A stretch of 64,000 nucleotides of DNA from Persicaria tinctoria (GCA_037127255.1 JBANSL010000013.1:82652188-82716187), one strand, 5' to 3'. Positions 21,580 through 32,233 are shown, counted from the first letter of the stretch. Translations and numbers: made by a program. Notes: generated from the sequence alone by a model not told the origin.

Positions 21580-21904
21580 CAGGTTCATAGACACTGCAAT
21601 CAAAATAAAAACAGGGTCGCAGACATTGTAACAAAAGAAAAACAAGCCCATATCACCACACTGTACATGGTTGCAATCATACCAAAATAAAATAAAAATG
21701 TTAATGCATTTCAATAATACAGTTACTATCCAGTATCCACTACCAACTACATCACTTTTCCATCAAGTGAAAAAAAAAACAAATGATATCACTGTCAAAT
21801 GCTCCACCATCATCAATTCCGTAACACATCTCTCAAATCCACTTAATCGATCCCTAATTAAATTTTAGAATCAATTTAACCCTCGAAAATCAATTCAATC
21901 TTCC

Positions 21905-22400
21905 ACAGTGATGGCGCTGAGTTGAACCGCAGCGACGCAGCGCCGAGAGCGAGGAATCGAAATGATCTCGATCACGATCGTGGAAGTGAAGACGGTGATA
22001 GGAAGCCATGGCGCTGGATCGGAGAGTTGCTAGCGAGAAGCAGCGAATTAGGAACGACGGCCATGGCGCTGAGTTGAATCGCAGCGACGAGAACGAGGAA
22101 TCGAAATGATCTCGATCAAGATCGTGGAAGTAAAGATGGTGATAGGTAGCCATGGCGCTGGAATGGAGAGTGAAGACGGTGATGAGGAGGGCGGTGTAGG
22201 GGAAGTCGTAGACGAGATCGACGGAGGCGGTAGGGGAGGCGGAGGTCGGAGATTTGGGAGAGGAGCCTGGCGTAGGAGACTAGAGCGTCGGAGTCCGGGG
22301 GAGGAGACGAGAGCGTCGGAGACGAGAGCCTGGGGTAGGAGACGAGATTTGGGAGAGGAGCATCGGAGATTTGGGAGAGGAGAAGCAGATCTGACCGGTC
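21905..22400. repeat. GC-rich local duplications
   Basis: ATGGCGCTGAGTTGAA with about 110 bases after it occurs at 21911 and again at 22063 (period near 152 bp). From 22240 to 22390 GGAGATTTGGGAGAGGAG and GAGACGAGAGCGTCGGAG recur several times. Frames are open on both strands from composition. I see no recognisable gene. Confidence 0.6.
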
Positions 22401-22439
22401 GGTAAGGGTAATATTAAATCATGGGTAGTGTTGGTATTA

Positions 22440-23285
22440 TTAAATTTTTTTGGCCATTTACTAGCAAAGGAAATTTTGTTAGGACATTTAGTATTTGGTC
22501 AAAGGCCGGCCTTTGGACCAAATTACTTCTATAATTTTTCCATTTTTGTATATAATTTTTAGGTCAAATCCAACCAAATTGCATTTATAGATACAAATAG
22601 TGATTCTTGATTCAACGAATAATGTATAATTTTCTTCCAATTCAAAACCACTCATTCAATAATACATCATTTTTTATATATAATTGTTTATGAAAACTCT
22701 TTGTGATTGCACCGAATAATTTGGTTGATTATTTTAACCACCTCAAAGCTAATAAATTTAGAAATAATTAATCGTCCTTTTAAATACGAATAATATCTAT
22801 AATTTTCACCGAATAATGTACACTGAATAATCTCTAAAATTTAATTGAATAATCACCCTTTAAATACGAATAAGCTTTCATATTTAACCGAATAATTTAA
22901 TTTCAACTAAATTATCTTGATAATCGAATAATCTAAGTGTGTAAACAGTCGTCCTCTTATGCACGAAAAATCTATATAATTTAACTGTTTTCTTACATAC
23001 GATTAATCGTTCTCTTAGATACGATTAATCTCTCTAATTTAATCGAATAATAAAATCATAAAAATCGTTCTCTTACATATGATTAATCTCTCTAATTTAA
23101 CCTAATAATCGTCCATTTACATACGAATAATATTTTTAATTTAACCGAATAACATAATTTTACTACAAATAATATAATTAATCTTGTGAATAAATAAAAA
23201 AAATAAACACAAAAAAAAAACCAAATGAAAAAGAGAATAAAAGAAAAAAAAGTGGCGTGCATGACATATATATACTCCGTATAAA
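22440..23285. repeat. AT-rich dispersed repeat, copy B (CGAATAAT family)
   Basis: The same family as 4991-5545. Degenerate units such as TTACATACGAATAATCTCTC and AATTTAACCGAATAATCG recur from about 22580 to 23170. It is an inverted match of 25080-25570. A palindrome AAAGGCCGGCCTTT lies at 22501-22514. Confidence 0.6.
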
Positions 23286-23302
23286 AAAAAGAATGGGAAT
23301 AG

Positions 23303-24855
23303 AGCAGGTTCCCTCAATCCCCTCCCTCCTCCTCGGTGGTCGTGGAGAGGCTAAGCAGCGATCTTCCTCCGGGCACATAGTATGAAAAGAAAACTCTCTC
23401 ATCGGAGAGCCCCAAATCTCTCTTCGGAGAGTCCAAAATCTCTCCTTGAAGAGTGCTCGGTTATGTAGGTCGCTCCTCCTCGACGCCGGCGAATCGGCCG
23501 GTGTCCCTCAATCCTTCGAATTGACCTCCTCCTTTTCGCATCTGTCCCACGGCCTGCTTGATTGTGGTGTGGGTCGCGATCTTGTTTAAACCTTCTCCGA
23601 CTCCCCCGACCGGTCGGATTCCATTCAAAGGTGAATTCGATTTGGGGTTTTTTTTGTTCTTGGGTTTTTGCCCCAAATCCTTCTTCCTTCATGGCCAATT
23701 GGCTCTCTGCTGCCGGATCTTATGGTTGGGGTCGAGGATACCCAAATCTGATTGATTTCAAATATTTGGTTTTTCCTTGGGCTTATGGTCCTGGTTGCTT
23801 CCTCCTTTGTTGGAATCGAAGCCGGTTCTCCGGAAATGATCGAAATAACCTTCACTGGGCTCTCGAGCGCCGCTCCATCCACCTCCAGCCTTGGCTGATC
23901 ACCGCCACCACCATCCTCGTTGGCCCGAAGCCTATTGTTCGCCGGTTACTATTCCTGTTCCCTCTAATTTCCTCCGTCGTATTTGATTTATGGGGGCTGT
24001 CCGGTGAATCGTCCTCAAACCCCTGGCTGTCGTCTTCCTTGGCGCCCAATCCCAGCTTTTATACTTTCAATCCGGTTGTACTCTGCGTTCCTCCTCCCTT
24101 GTCCGTCGAGTTCGCCCGCGCCGCCCTCACCTGGGTGTTTTGTCCGACGAGCTCCCTGTGTGTTTCGTGAAGCTTGGGGACGCTTCTTCTGCGTAGTCCT
24201 TGCTGATCCTTGGGCCCGGGGTGACCCGCCTTTGGCCCGATATTGTGCTTTGGGCCCAAAGCTGACCCAGAAAAAAAAAAAAATAAAAAAAATAAAAGAA
24301 CTATTTAAATATTATTGAATCCGGAATCCTCTTGCGCTCTTTGCCCTCTCGCGGTCGTGCTTTATTTTCTTAAGTTTGGTTGGAGCTCTGTTTGTTGGTT
24401 CGTGGTTAGTTTCGGGTGAGGAGCAGTTCTACGGCCCTGGTTGATCAAAGTGATCGTGTTGGTGGTGTTCGTGGTCTCCGAAGATCCTTCATCTAGGTGG
24501 AGGGAACGTGGTGTGACCCCAGGAGTTGTCTTTGCCCTACGTGGATTTCTGCTTTCCGTCTTTCCGGCGGCGAGACATCGTGTCAGCGGTGCTGTCCCAT
24601 GCGCTCGCTATCCACTTCACCACATCGGGTCTCCATCTTCTCGTTCATGTGTCCGCTGTTTGCTTAGGGTTTGGGGTTTTTCCGGGTTTGTTTCGTGTAG
24701 TTCTTTTGTTGTATTAGGTTTTTGTTTTCTGTTGTATTTCTTTTGATATGTTGTATGTTTCGACGGCTTGCCGTCTGCCGTCTTTGTCGGCCTATCGAGG
24801 TCCGGGCCTGTCCGGTCTCGAATTATTTCCTTATAAAAAAAAAAGAAAAAAAGAA
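23303..24855 (+). mobile_element. Retroposon with poly(A)-like tail and target duplication, no recognised protein
   Basis: AAAAAAAGAATGGGAATAG at the left (ends 23302) and AAAAAAAGAATGGGATTAG at the right (ends about 24863) form a target duplication with one mismatch. The right end carries an A-rich tail from 24833. A second A-rich tract at about 24270-24300 inside suggests either internal A-richness or a composite of two retroposed pieces. The interior is GC-richer than its surroundings. A 202-residue frame at 23562-24170 shows no domain I know. It could be a non-autonomous LINE derivative or a retroposed transcript. Confidence 0.6.
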
Positions 24856-25079
24856 TGGGATTAGTAGCTGTTGTATGGCGCCATTGGCGCGTGCCTTCAA
24901 TCCAAAAAAACAAGACGTGTACACCTTTTTTCACTTGTGCCATTGAATTTTTTTTTTATAAATAAAATAAAATAAAATAAAATCAGTGTTAATCTCGGCC
25001 ATTAATTTTGTTAGGTTTTATGGTCTAGATCTGTTCCTAGGTTCCCATCTTAAGGGATGTTCCCACATGAGCCACCCCT

Positions 25080-25570
25080 ATATATTTGCTATCAAGATAA
25101 TTTAGTTGAAATTAAATTATTCGGTTAAATTAGAGAGATTATTCGTATGTAAAAGATAATTCGGTTATATTTTGGAGATTATTCGGTTAAATTTTGGAGA
25201 TTATTGACTTAAATTATAGATATTTTTCGTATTTAAGAGGACGATTAATTATTCGTATTTAAAGGGCGATTAATTAGAGATTACCCCTCTAATCGAATAA
25301 ACTATCACATACATATGAATATATTTACCTATACCTACGAATAATTATAGTAAAAGGTATGTGTGCATAATAATTACTCGAATTACACTTCACTCTTTAG
25401 TTTATTCATGAATAATCCTTAATATTCAACTGATTAATCAAATATTTACATGTGAATAATCTTTACCGTATTCTTGAATAATATTTACCGTAATTTTAAT
25501 TAATTATATAGATATGAATAATTTGTACCATACATACGAATAACCTTAATGCATACAACGGATATATACT
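25080..25570. repeat. AT-rich dispersed repeat, inverted copy C
   Basis: The run ATCAAGATAATTTAGTTGAA and the repeated GGTTAAATTAGAGAGATTAT matches the reverse complement of 22780-22930. With copy B it forms an inverted pair around the retroposon. No coding content is seen. Confidence 0.6.
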
Positions 25571-26052
25571 CTTAACTATGAATTAGTAGGAGGTAAAACA
25601 TTTCTTTTATCAGGGCAATATAATATTAAAAAAATAGCAACTTACCGTATTTTTCTTTAGTGCAACGTGGGTTGCTATTTGCTAATTTTTTTTAATGCAG
25701 CGTGTGTCTCAGCCCGGCCAAGAGAAGGTGAGAAGGTGGGTTGGTTATTTTTTTGGGTGTGGTTATATACCCCACAAATCCAAATGCTGAAAAGCAACGT
25801 TATAGTGTGCCAATACTTTTAAGCGGCACTCGAGCTATGCGAGAGAAATCATTTAGGGTTTTTATTTCTCAATTGGATTTGATTTTGAAGATGAGAACGT
25901 TTATGATTGAGAATAGTTAACACTTAGTACTAGTATGACACCGGTAATATAGTTATAAATTATAGAAATTATGTATATATTTTTACAATACTCTATATAA
26001 TTTATATAATTATTTTCGCCTAATTATAATTATATATAATATTATTATAATA
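25571..26052. other. AT-rich sequence, no gene recognised
   Basis: Low-complexity TATA/AATT runs dominate, especially 25930-26050. The right part may be the inner section of the hAT-like element ending at 26217. Confidence 0.4.
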
Positions 26053-26217
26053 TCGGGCCGGGCTCATCGGTCCGCTTGGGCTTCACCCTTCGCCCAAGCC
26101 CGGCCCTCTGGTCCAACCGGGCCGGGCCCGTCGGCCCGCTTGGGCCAACTACTCTGTCCAAGCCCGCATATTTTGCCGGGCAGGTTGGGCGGGTTGGCCC
26201 ATGTTTGCTCAGGTCTA
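26053..26217. mobile_element. hAT-like element end (GGGCCGGGC-rich), left end not found
   Basis: A GC-rich block of GGGCCGGGC and CGGCCCGCTTGGGC repeats ends with the complement of TAGACCTGAGCA, a TAG-type hAT terminus. Internal complementary runs can fold. No matching left terminus or 8-bp duplication was found, so the copy is truncated or its left end is diverged. Confidence 0.4.
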
Positions 26218-26228
26218 CTTGTGACTAA

Positions 26229-27245
26229 GGAAAAACTAATTAAAATACCTCCACCTATACGCGCGGGATCTGCTGTCCCACAAGGGACAACCCCCTGAAT
26301 GGCCCTCCCCCCATCCCCTGAATTAAAAAAAAAAAAAGAAATGACTATAATTTTTTTAAAAAAAAAAGGAAAATGATTAAGGGTGGATTTTTTGTGAGGA
26401 GGGATAGTGGGGAGACAGTGGCGGTGGGCACAGTGGATCCTTACTGCCACCTTTGGGGGCATGGTAAAAAATATATCCTCACCTTTCAAATGTAATAAAA
26501 ATATCCCGACCTTTGAGGGTAGTGGTAATATATTACCACGTGTTTTCTCATGGGTCAAAAATGCTGACAAGACAGCCTACGCGGATTTTTTTAACAATGC
26601 AGCATGCGTGGAAGCTTTTTTTTACAAATTATATAGCACTAAAACTGGGTTTTCTTGAACGGTTTCCTTAGGAAAAAAATAAACATACAACAAAATTAAA
26701 CCCGAAAAACGAAATTGATTCAACAAAGCAAACTAATCCGGTCAAAATTGCCTCAAATCAACACAACATGACTATTCCTAACACCAACCCGACAACAAAA
26801 CTAAACCAACAACAACAACGAAGAGGAGAAAAAAACTTACTCAGTCAAATCCGTGAACGAATCAAAGAGAAAGAAGATGTGAGAGAGACAACTTAAGATA
26901 AGCGACCACGAGGGAGGAAAACTGTCATTGAAGAGGGAACCATGAGCTACCGGGAAGACCTAGACAGTTCAAGAAGCGACCACATAAGAAAATAGGAGGG
27001 AGGAAAAGGCGTTATGTATGAATCCGGTCCAATTTTTTTATTTTTTTCTAAGAAAATCGTTCAAAAAAACCCTTGTTAAAAAAATTCCACATAGGCTGCC
27101 TTATGTCATCATTTTTTACTCGTAAAAAACTCGTGGTAATATATTACCACTACCCTCAAAGGTCGGGATATTTTTATTACATTTGAAAGTTAAGGATATA
27201 TTTTTACCATACCTCCAAAGGTGGGGTATTTTAATTAGTTTTCCC
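26229..27245. mobile_element. Non-autonomous Mutator-like element with long terminal inverted repeats
   Basis: The left terminus GGAAAAACTAATTAAAATAC and the complement of the right terminus GGGAAAACTAATTAAAATAC match, and similarity continues inward for about 200 bp (AATATATCC, CGACCTTTGAGGGTAGTGGT and ATATTACCAC blocks on both arms). The 9-bp duplication TGTGACTAA flanks it at 26220-26228 and 27246-27254. Long inverted repeats with a 9-bp duplication are typical of Mutator-like elements. The centre (26690-27040) has no transposase. The left arm is interrupted by a 196-bp insertion and a small second one. Confidence 0.85.
26256..26451. mobile_element. 196-bp insertion inside the left arm of the Mutator-like element
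   Basis: The left arm runs to CCACC (26251-26255), and homology with the right arm resumes after a second CCACC (26447-26451). The intervening bases are absent from the right arm. They contain A-rich tracts at 26324-26337 and 26361-26369. The class is unknown; the 5-bp CCACC repeat may be a target duplication. Confidence 0.55.
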
Positions 27246-27294
27246 TGTGACTAATTAATTAACATTTAAAAAAAAATAATTAACCCATTTTAAC

Positions 27295-27320
27295 CATGCA
27301 CGTCCTTAAGGACGTGCATG
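27295..27320. repeat. Perfect 26-bp palindrome
   Basis: Each half reads CATGCACGTCCTT, with the second half its exact complement around the TTAA centre. It lies between the Mutator-like element and the P450 gene. No function is known to me. Confidence 0.75.
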
Positions 27321-28336
27321 ATTTGGAGTGTATATAGCCACCCTTCATTTCACTCCATTCAATGGCTAAGATTTGCTCACAAATTATATTATAAGGAATG
27401 TTTACAAATGATCATTCCCCTACATATATAAAATCGGTTTTTGAGTAAATTTAACACTGGGTTCCAAAGAAGTGGTATAAGAGCAATTTCAAGAGATTCT
27501 CCGATTTAGAGAATCTTAGACTTTAGAAATTTCAGCCTGTTTTTGGTCCAACAACTTTCGCAATCCATTATCCAAAATAGGACGCATGGAAAAAATAGTG
27601 TTGCTTTTGATCCCTATATTTGCACAGTAATCTTCAACATTCATTTGGGAGAATCCTTTTCCACATTCATTTTCATTCTCCTAATCACAAAAACTAACTA
27701 GATGAATAATTGCTCAACAAATTCTCTATTAGTTTGATTGATCAGAGAATCAGTTATGTTTGCTGATTCTGATTCCTCCCTTCCTAAGAATTGATTATGT
27801 TCATTTCGATTATGTTTGCTAATTTCGTTCCTCTTGTCGAAGTAATTTGATGATTTTATTTTTTTGAAAATTAGCCGTTATAATTACAAAGGTTAAAACT
27901 AGTCATTACATTTAAATATATATTTTTGAATTATAATAAATGTGTGATTCTGTAAAATAAGGAAGCTGTTGGAATTAGGATAAAAATTAATTCGGAAAAA
28001 TTTGAAGAAAATGAGTTCTGATTCCCTATTTTGGAGAAAAAATTGGAGAAGCGATTAGAGATGATCTAACCAAGTTAATACGTACCACCACCGTTAATAC
28101 CGACTCAATAACCGGTACCTGGTTAAGAAAATAATCGGTATTAACGAGCTAATATATAATAGTGTTTATCAACGTACTCTACCCTTCTCATATATTGCTA
28201 ACTTTATGTTAATATTTTATTTAATTTTATAATAGTAATTTGTTATATTATTAATATTTTATTTAATACAACGCGTCATGGCGCGGAGATTATACTAATA
28301 TTTTAATTAATTAAGAAAGGTAATTAAATAACAGGA
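27321..28336. other. AT-rich intergenic DNA
   Basis: No gene is recognised. Complementary 11-bp arms GTTAATACCGA and TCGGTATTAAC lie at 28093-28103 and 28135-28145. Short runs near 27490-27530 and 28030-28080 look loosely inverted and may be old MITE ends. It includes the 3-prime flank of the first P450 gene. Confidence 0.4.
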
Positions 28337-29938
28337 TTAGGGACGAAGGTAGAAGGTAGGTACGTGGATGGATTGGCGAGCCTCCAGCCTCACTGGGAAG
28401 CCGCCTTTCATTTTAGCAGTGACATCAAACACAAACTCCGGCTCCGGGTGGGAAGAGGATAGACTAGTAAGAGCGGCCGGAACAACCCTAAACCTCCCCA
28501 ACACGGCGGTGACGACCCTCTTCATTTGCTGAAAGGCCATCTCCTTGCCAAGACAGATCCTGGGGCCGGCGTTGAATGCAGGGAACCTGTAGGGGTCCGT
28601 ACCCACAAACCTCCAAGAGGAGGGGTCGGTCCTCCTGATTAGCCACCTCTCCGGACGGAAGTCCTTGCAGTCAGGCCCCCACACCCTATCCAGCCTCCCC
28701 ATAGCGTAACTCACTATGACCACCCTGTCCCCTGTGTTGACCGGCGTCCCATCTGCGGGCAGTGCGTCATCGTTTTGGGCCTCCTTGACTACTAGCGGGA
28801 TGGGAGGGTAGAGTCTCATAGTCTCACAAAGAGCGGCGTGGGTGTAAGGCATCTCCCTCGCAGTCCCGGCCTTATGATCAGCTATTACATTATTAAGATT
28901 GGCGATCTCCTCCAGGATGTTGGCCTCTACTCGTGGGGTAGTTGACACTAGCCAGAAGAACCATGTAAGCACAGCCGAGGTGGTGTCACGTCCAGCTAGT
29001 ATCACTCCAGCGACCATGTTTGCCATGAACTCCTGCTGCAGCTTGCACTTGTCGACGACGTAGCCGCCTTGCAATTGCATCATCAATTTGGGCAACCTTG
29101 ATAGGAAGTTACCTGCAGCAGCTAAATGATGATCATTATTATCATTGTGATTAATTTTGTTTTGGACTAGTATGGTGTCCATTATTATCCTTTTCACGGC
29201 CTCCGACGATTTCTTGATCTCTCTTTCTTCATTCCCAATATTGAAAGCCTTCTTCATCCACAACACCTTGGGAGGAAGCATGCTCTTAATTCGGTTCCCC
29301 ATCAAGAAAACAGCATTATCAAAAGCCTCCGAAAACTCGGAGCGGGGTAGGACAAGGTGGCCAGAACCTGCAGATAGGCTTAGGGACTCCGGGTCATAGC
29401 TGAAAGCGGCCCTGCATATATTATCCAAGGCGAACCTGAGGAGCACATCTTGCAGATCAATTACTAACCTCGATGTGGATGCCTTGGTCAGCAAGGGGAG
29501 GAGGCGGTCCCCTATCTCCGAGTCAACGGTGTCTCCGGAGAACTGGAGGAAGGACGCCGAGAACTCACGCGCTACGAAAGCCCTCTGTGTCTGCCACTCT
29601 TGTCCGTCCGCGTTCACTATGCACTCCCCAAAGAGCTCGTCTAGGGTAGACCGGAAGGCTGCCCCCTTTGGGTAGTTTTGGAAGTTGGTCTTCAAGATGT
29701 GTTTCGCGTTTTCAGGGTCAGCAGTCAGGATGTGTCGTCGGCTTAGGAAAGGCACTCGAACTACCATCGTCGAGGACGGGGCCTCCGATAACAACGTTGT
29801 TATGTGGAAGAGCCGTCGGCCGCCCCGTCCTCCGTTGCGGTTTCGGCTAGGGACCAACCCCAACAAAACGGTTAGGGTAGCCACAAACATGAACAGGACG
29901 ACTATTTCTACTATCCAATTCTCCATGTCGATTAACAA
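28337..29938 (-). CDS. CYP94-type cytochrome P450 monooxygenase (copy 1)
   Basis: An intronless frame of 533 residues, as is usual for CYP94 genes. An N-terminal membrane anchor is at residues ~7-29. ILKTNFQNYPKGAAF at ~81-95 is a CYP86-clan signature. The I-helix oxygen-binding motif AGRDTTS is at 315-321, the K-helix ExxR is Glu372/Arg375, FRPERW is at 427-432, and the haem loop FNAGPRICLG has the iron-ligating Cys462. CYP94 enzymes sit on the ER and hydroxylate the omega end of fatty acids or jasmonoyl-isoleucine; which substrate applies here cannot be read. The Pro-rich hinge normally after the anchor (PP..P..YP.IG) is absent. An alternative start is Met5. All catalytic motifs are intact and a TATA-like box lies upstream. 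The paralogue at 32896 is in the same orientation. Confidence 0.9.
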   Translation of the reverse strand: MLIDMENWIVEIVVLFMFVATLTVLLGLVPSRNRNGGRGGRRLFHITTLLSEAPSSTMVVRVPFLSRRHILTADPENAKHILKTNFQNYPKGAAFRSTLDELFGECIVNADGQEWQTQRAFVAREFSASFLQFSGDTVDSEIGDRLLPLLTKASTSRLVIDLQDVLLRFALDNICRAAFSYDPESLSLSAGSGHLVLPRSEFSEAFDNAVFLMGNRIKSMLPPKVLWMKKAFNIGNEEREIKKSSEAVKRIIMDTILVQNKINHNDNNDHHLAAAGNFLSRLPKLMMQLQGGYVVDKCKLQQEFMANMVAGVILAGRDTTSAVLTWFFWLVSTTPRVEANILEEIANLNNVIADHKAGTAREMPYTHAALCETMRLYPPIPLVVKEAQNDDALPADGTPVNTGDRVVIVSYAMGRLDRVWGPDCKDFRPERWLIRRTDPSSWRFVGTDPYRFPAFNAGPRICLGKEMAFQQMKRVVTAVLGRFRVVPAALTSLSSSHPEPEFVFDVTAKMKGGFPVRLEARQSIHVPTFYLRP

Positions 29939-30060
29939 TATTGTTGGTTTTTACTTGATAGAATTTGAGGAATATATAATATAGGAAGAGAGCGTTTGAA
30001 TATATAGGAACTCCTCAAATTCACTCTTATTCATTCATATTACTCTCCAGCTTATGTGTC

Positions 30061-30068
30061 TATTTATA
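30061..30068 (-). promoter_or_regulatory. TATA box candidate of P450 copy 1
   Basis: The minus strand reads CCTATAAATAGAC, about 120 bases upstream of the ATG. This would place transcription start near 30035 and give an untranslated leader of about 95 bases. Other AT-rich runs lie closer to the ATG, so this is the best match, not the only one. Confidence 0.5.
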
Positions 30069-30460
30069 GGCCGGCTAGCTAGGCTTGCAAGTTGCAAGAA
30101 TACAACCTAATTAAGAAATTCTAAGCTTAAAACTAGCATTTAATGCTTTTATACTTGACTCATACTATAACGTAGAGTTCAATGGCAGAAAAAGGTGTAT
30201 AACCAACCAGAATCACAACCGATAAGATCGAGGACCCCAGCAAGACTCCACATCGGAGGTTGGAGCCCCACCTAAGAAGAGGACCGCCAAGAACAATCAG
30301 AATCGCAACCGAGAACCACTCTAGTAATATGCGCAACTGGAAGCGCGCTCTTTCGGGATTTTATTGAGGCCTTTTCGAGATTTTAATCAAGATCTTTCGA
30401 GATTAGGTTTGTTCAAAGTATGTATAACCAAAATGGATTTAATTTAAGTCATTTCGGGCT
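30069..30460. other. Upstream flank of P450 copy 1
   Basis: No gene is recognised. It presumably carries the promoter of the P450 gene at 28337-29938. The minus-strand poly(A) of the neighbouring retroposed sequence begins at about 30461. Confidence 0.4.
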
Positions 30461-30879
30461 TTTTTTTTTTTTTTTTTTGGGACGCTTGGCTTGCAAGGGG
30501 GGACAAATCCTTGGCATTGCCAAGGAGTAATCAACATCCTCACGTGAATCACCTAGGCGTGCATGCCAAGGATGACAACCCGACGGCGACAGGCGAGGCT
30601 AGGCACCGCCAAGCACCGACGAGATGAGAGGGAGGTCGACCTGTCCAAACCACCGAATCACTGGTCTGAAACGGAGGAGAGCCAGCAGATGAGACGAACA
30701 TACATTCGCCGGAGCCGGAGCTTGGACAAGTAGACCAGATCTGGGGGCGTTGTAGCAGTACAACCGAAACCAAGACGAGAATCGAGGGTGATATCGACGG
30801 GGTTCAGAACCGGCAATCGGCAATGAGGAGGGGGCACATCACACATCACCAGCGAAGGAACCATCGAAGATGGGGTTCG

Positions 30880-31076
30880 TGTTAGGAATAACTATGTTTC
30901 CTATTATTTAGGCTATCTTTTAATTATTATTATTTTATATTTAGGAATTAGTCAAAGGTAGTTAGAGAAAATCTCTCTCCACCTCTCCATCTTAATCTCC
31001 ATCATCAGATGTACGCTCTATATATTTCCTTCTATGAATCAATAGAAAGTGTGTTCTTCTACACCAATTCTCAACA
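30880..31076 (+). repeat. Left LTR of the TRIM-like element
   Basis: 197 bp, TG...CA ends, with a TATATA-type run inside (CTCTATATATTTCC) that could serve as its promoter. No difference from the right LTR was found by eye. Confidence 0.92.
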
Positions 31077-32036
31077 TGGTATCCGAGCTCTTAGCCTAAC
31101 GGCTTCAATCCTCACAAAATGCTTCCGTCCAATTCAAACTTGGCTTAGGCCACCACAAAAACTGCCTTCGGGCATCCCTAACAAGGCTTCGGCCACCACA
31201 AAAACCGCCTACGGGCAAACTATTTTCGGCTCCGGCCTCCCCAAACATGGCTTTGATCCTCTCCAATTTCCGCATCCGGGCAACTATCCAAACTTCGGCA
31301 CAAACCAATGCTTCGGCATGTTGCCATGAAACCAATCCTCCGGCTTAGGCCTCCACCAAACTGCCTATGGGCAATCCAAAACCTCTTCCGCCTTCCACAC
31401 TAATCAAAATATTGGCTTTTGCCAACCAAATTTCGGCCAAAACCATGTCGGCCTTTTATTATCTTCTTGTTTTTCGTTGGCCAAAACCCATTTCGGCCAC
31501 ACAAAATCGCTATGCCTTCGGGCAAATCCAATTCGCATCGACCTTCTTGACCGGAATGAGACCGGTGTTCTGAAAAACTGCCAGCAAGCCATGAGATCCC
31601 TCTTATTCTCTGCTCCCTCCCTCGTGTGTGGTTGAACTCGACGGTCAGAAGCTGCTTGCAATGAGTAGGCCCGACGCCGAAGCTGGAATCGAAGACCCCA
31701 CCGCCGAGGCCTTGTCGATGACCTACAGACGCCAAAGCCGATACCGAGGTCTGTCGAAGCCGAGGATGCTTGTCGACCACGAATCCTTGTCGACACCGAA
31801 GCCTTCAACAGGCGAGTCGCCCTTCTTGGTACTCCCCTCGACGCCTCCCTTTCCCGACGATGGAGACTCTTCACCTTCCGATCCCGGCGATGGAGACTCT
31901 TCACCTTCCGATTCCAAGACGTTTACAAGAATCAAATTAAGGAGAATATTCCGAGGAGGTCAAGATCGTATACATCACGGATATGTTTGTTTGTTCAAGA
32001 TCGGACTTTGAATTCGCCGTCCGTCTTGCAGGGGAA

Positions 32037-32233
32037 TGTTAGGAATAACTATGTTTCCTATTATTTAGGCTATCTTTTAATTATTATTATTTTATATTTA
32101 GGAATTAGTCAAAGGTAGTTAGAGAAAATCTCTCTCCACCTCTCCATCTTAATCTCCATCATCAGATGTACGCTCTATATATTTCCTTCTATGAATCAAT
32201 AGAAAGTGTGTTCTTCTACACCAATTCTCAACA
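32037..32233 (+). repeat. Right LTR of the TRIM-like element
   Basis: 197 bp, same as the left LTR, followed by the target duplication GTTCG. Confidence 0.92.

Larger units (their letters stand above)
18730..21660. repeat. Complex modular tandem array (~2.9 kb)
   Basis: A short motif near GGTCATAGACACTGTAATCA, followed by AAAATAAAAACA, recurs dozens of times. A longer module (GGGGCTAATGAGAAGCCAAA, then a GTGGTGACAGTTCTCC block and ATGAATGGGTAAGAG) recurs at 18821, 19101, 19464, 19769, 20001, 20158, 20351, 20581, 20862, 21042 and 21293. Spacing varies from about 157 to 363 bp because the number of short units differs. No long open frame spans it. It begins right after the LINE poly(A). Confidence 0.88.
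30880..32233 (+). mobile_element. Small non-autonomous copia/TRIM-like LTR retrotransposon
   Basis: Two 197-bp LTRs (30880-31076, 32037-32233) begin TGTTAGGAATAAC and end TTCTCAACA, and are identical as far as I can read. The primer site TGGTATCCGAGC follows at once at 31077-31088 (initiator tRNA-Met type, TGGTATCAGAGC, one mismatch). A purine tract GCAGGGGAA precedes the right LTR. The 5-bp duplication GTTCG flanks both ends (30875-30879, 32234-32238). The 960-bp interior has no gag or pol domain. It contains short repeats around TTCGGCCACCACAAAAAC. Identical LTRs indicate a very recent insertion. Confidence 0.93.

Noticed and set aside
18730..21660. CRISPR-like array
   Set aside because: Spacing is irregular, the repeats are degenerate, the context is plant DNA and there are no cas genes.
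22106..22405. Gly/Arg-rich 99-residue frame
   Set aside because: It lies in duplicated GGAGACGAGAGC-type repeats and is best explained by composition.
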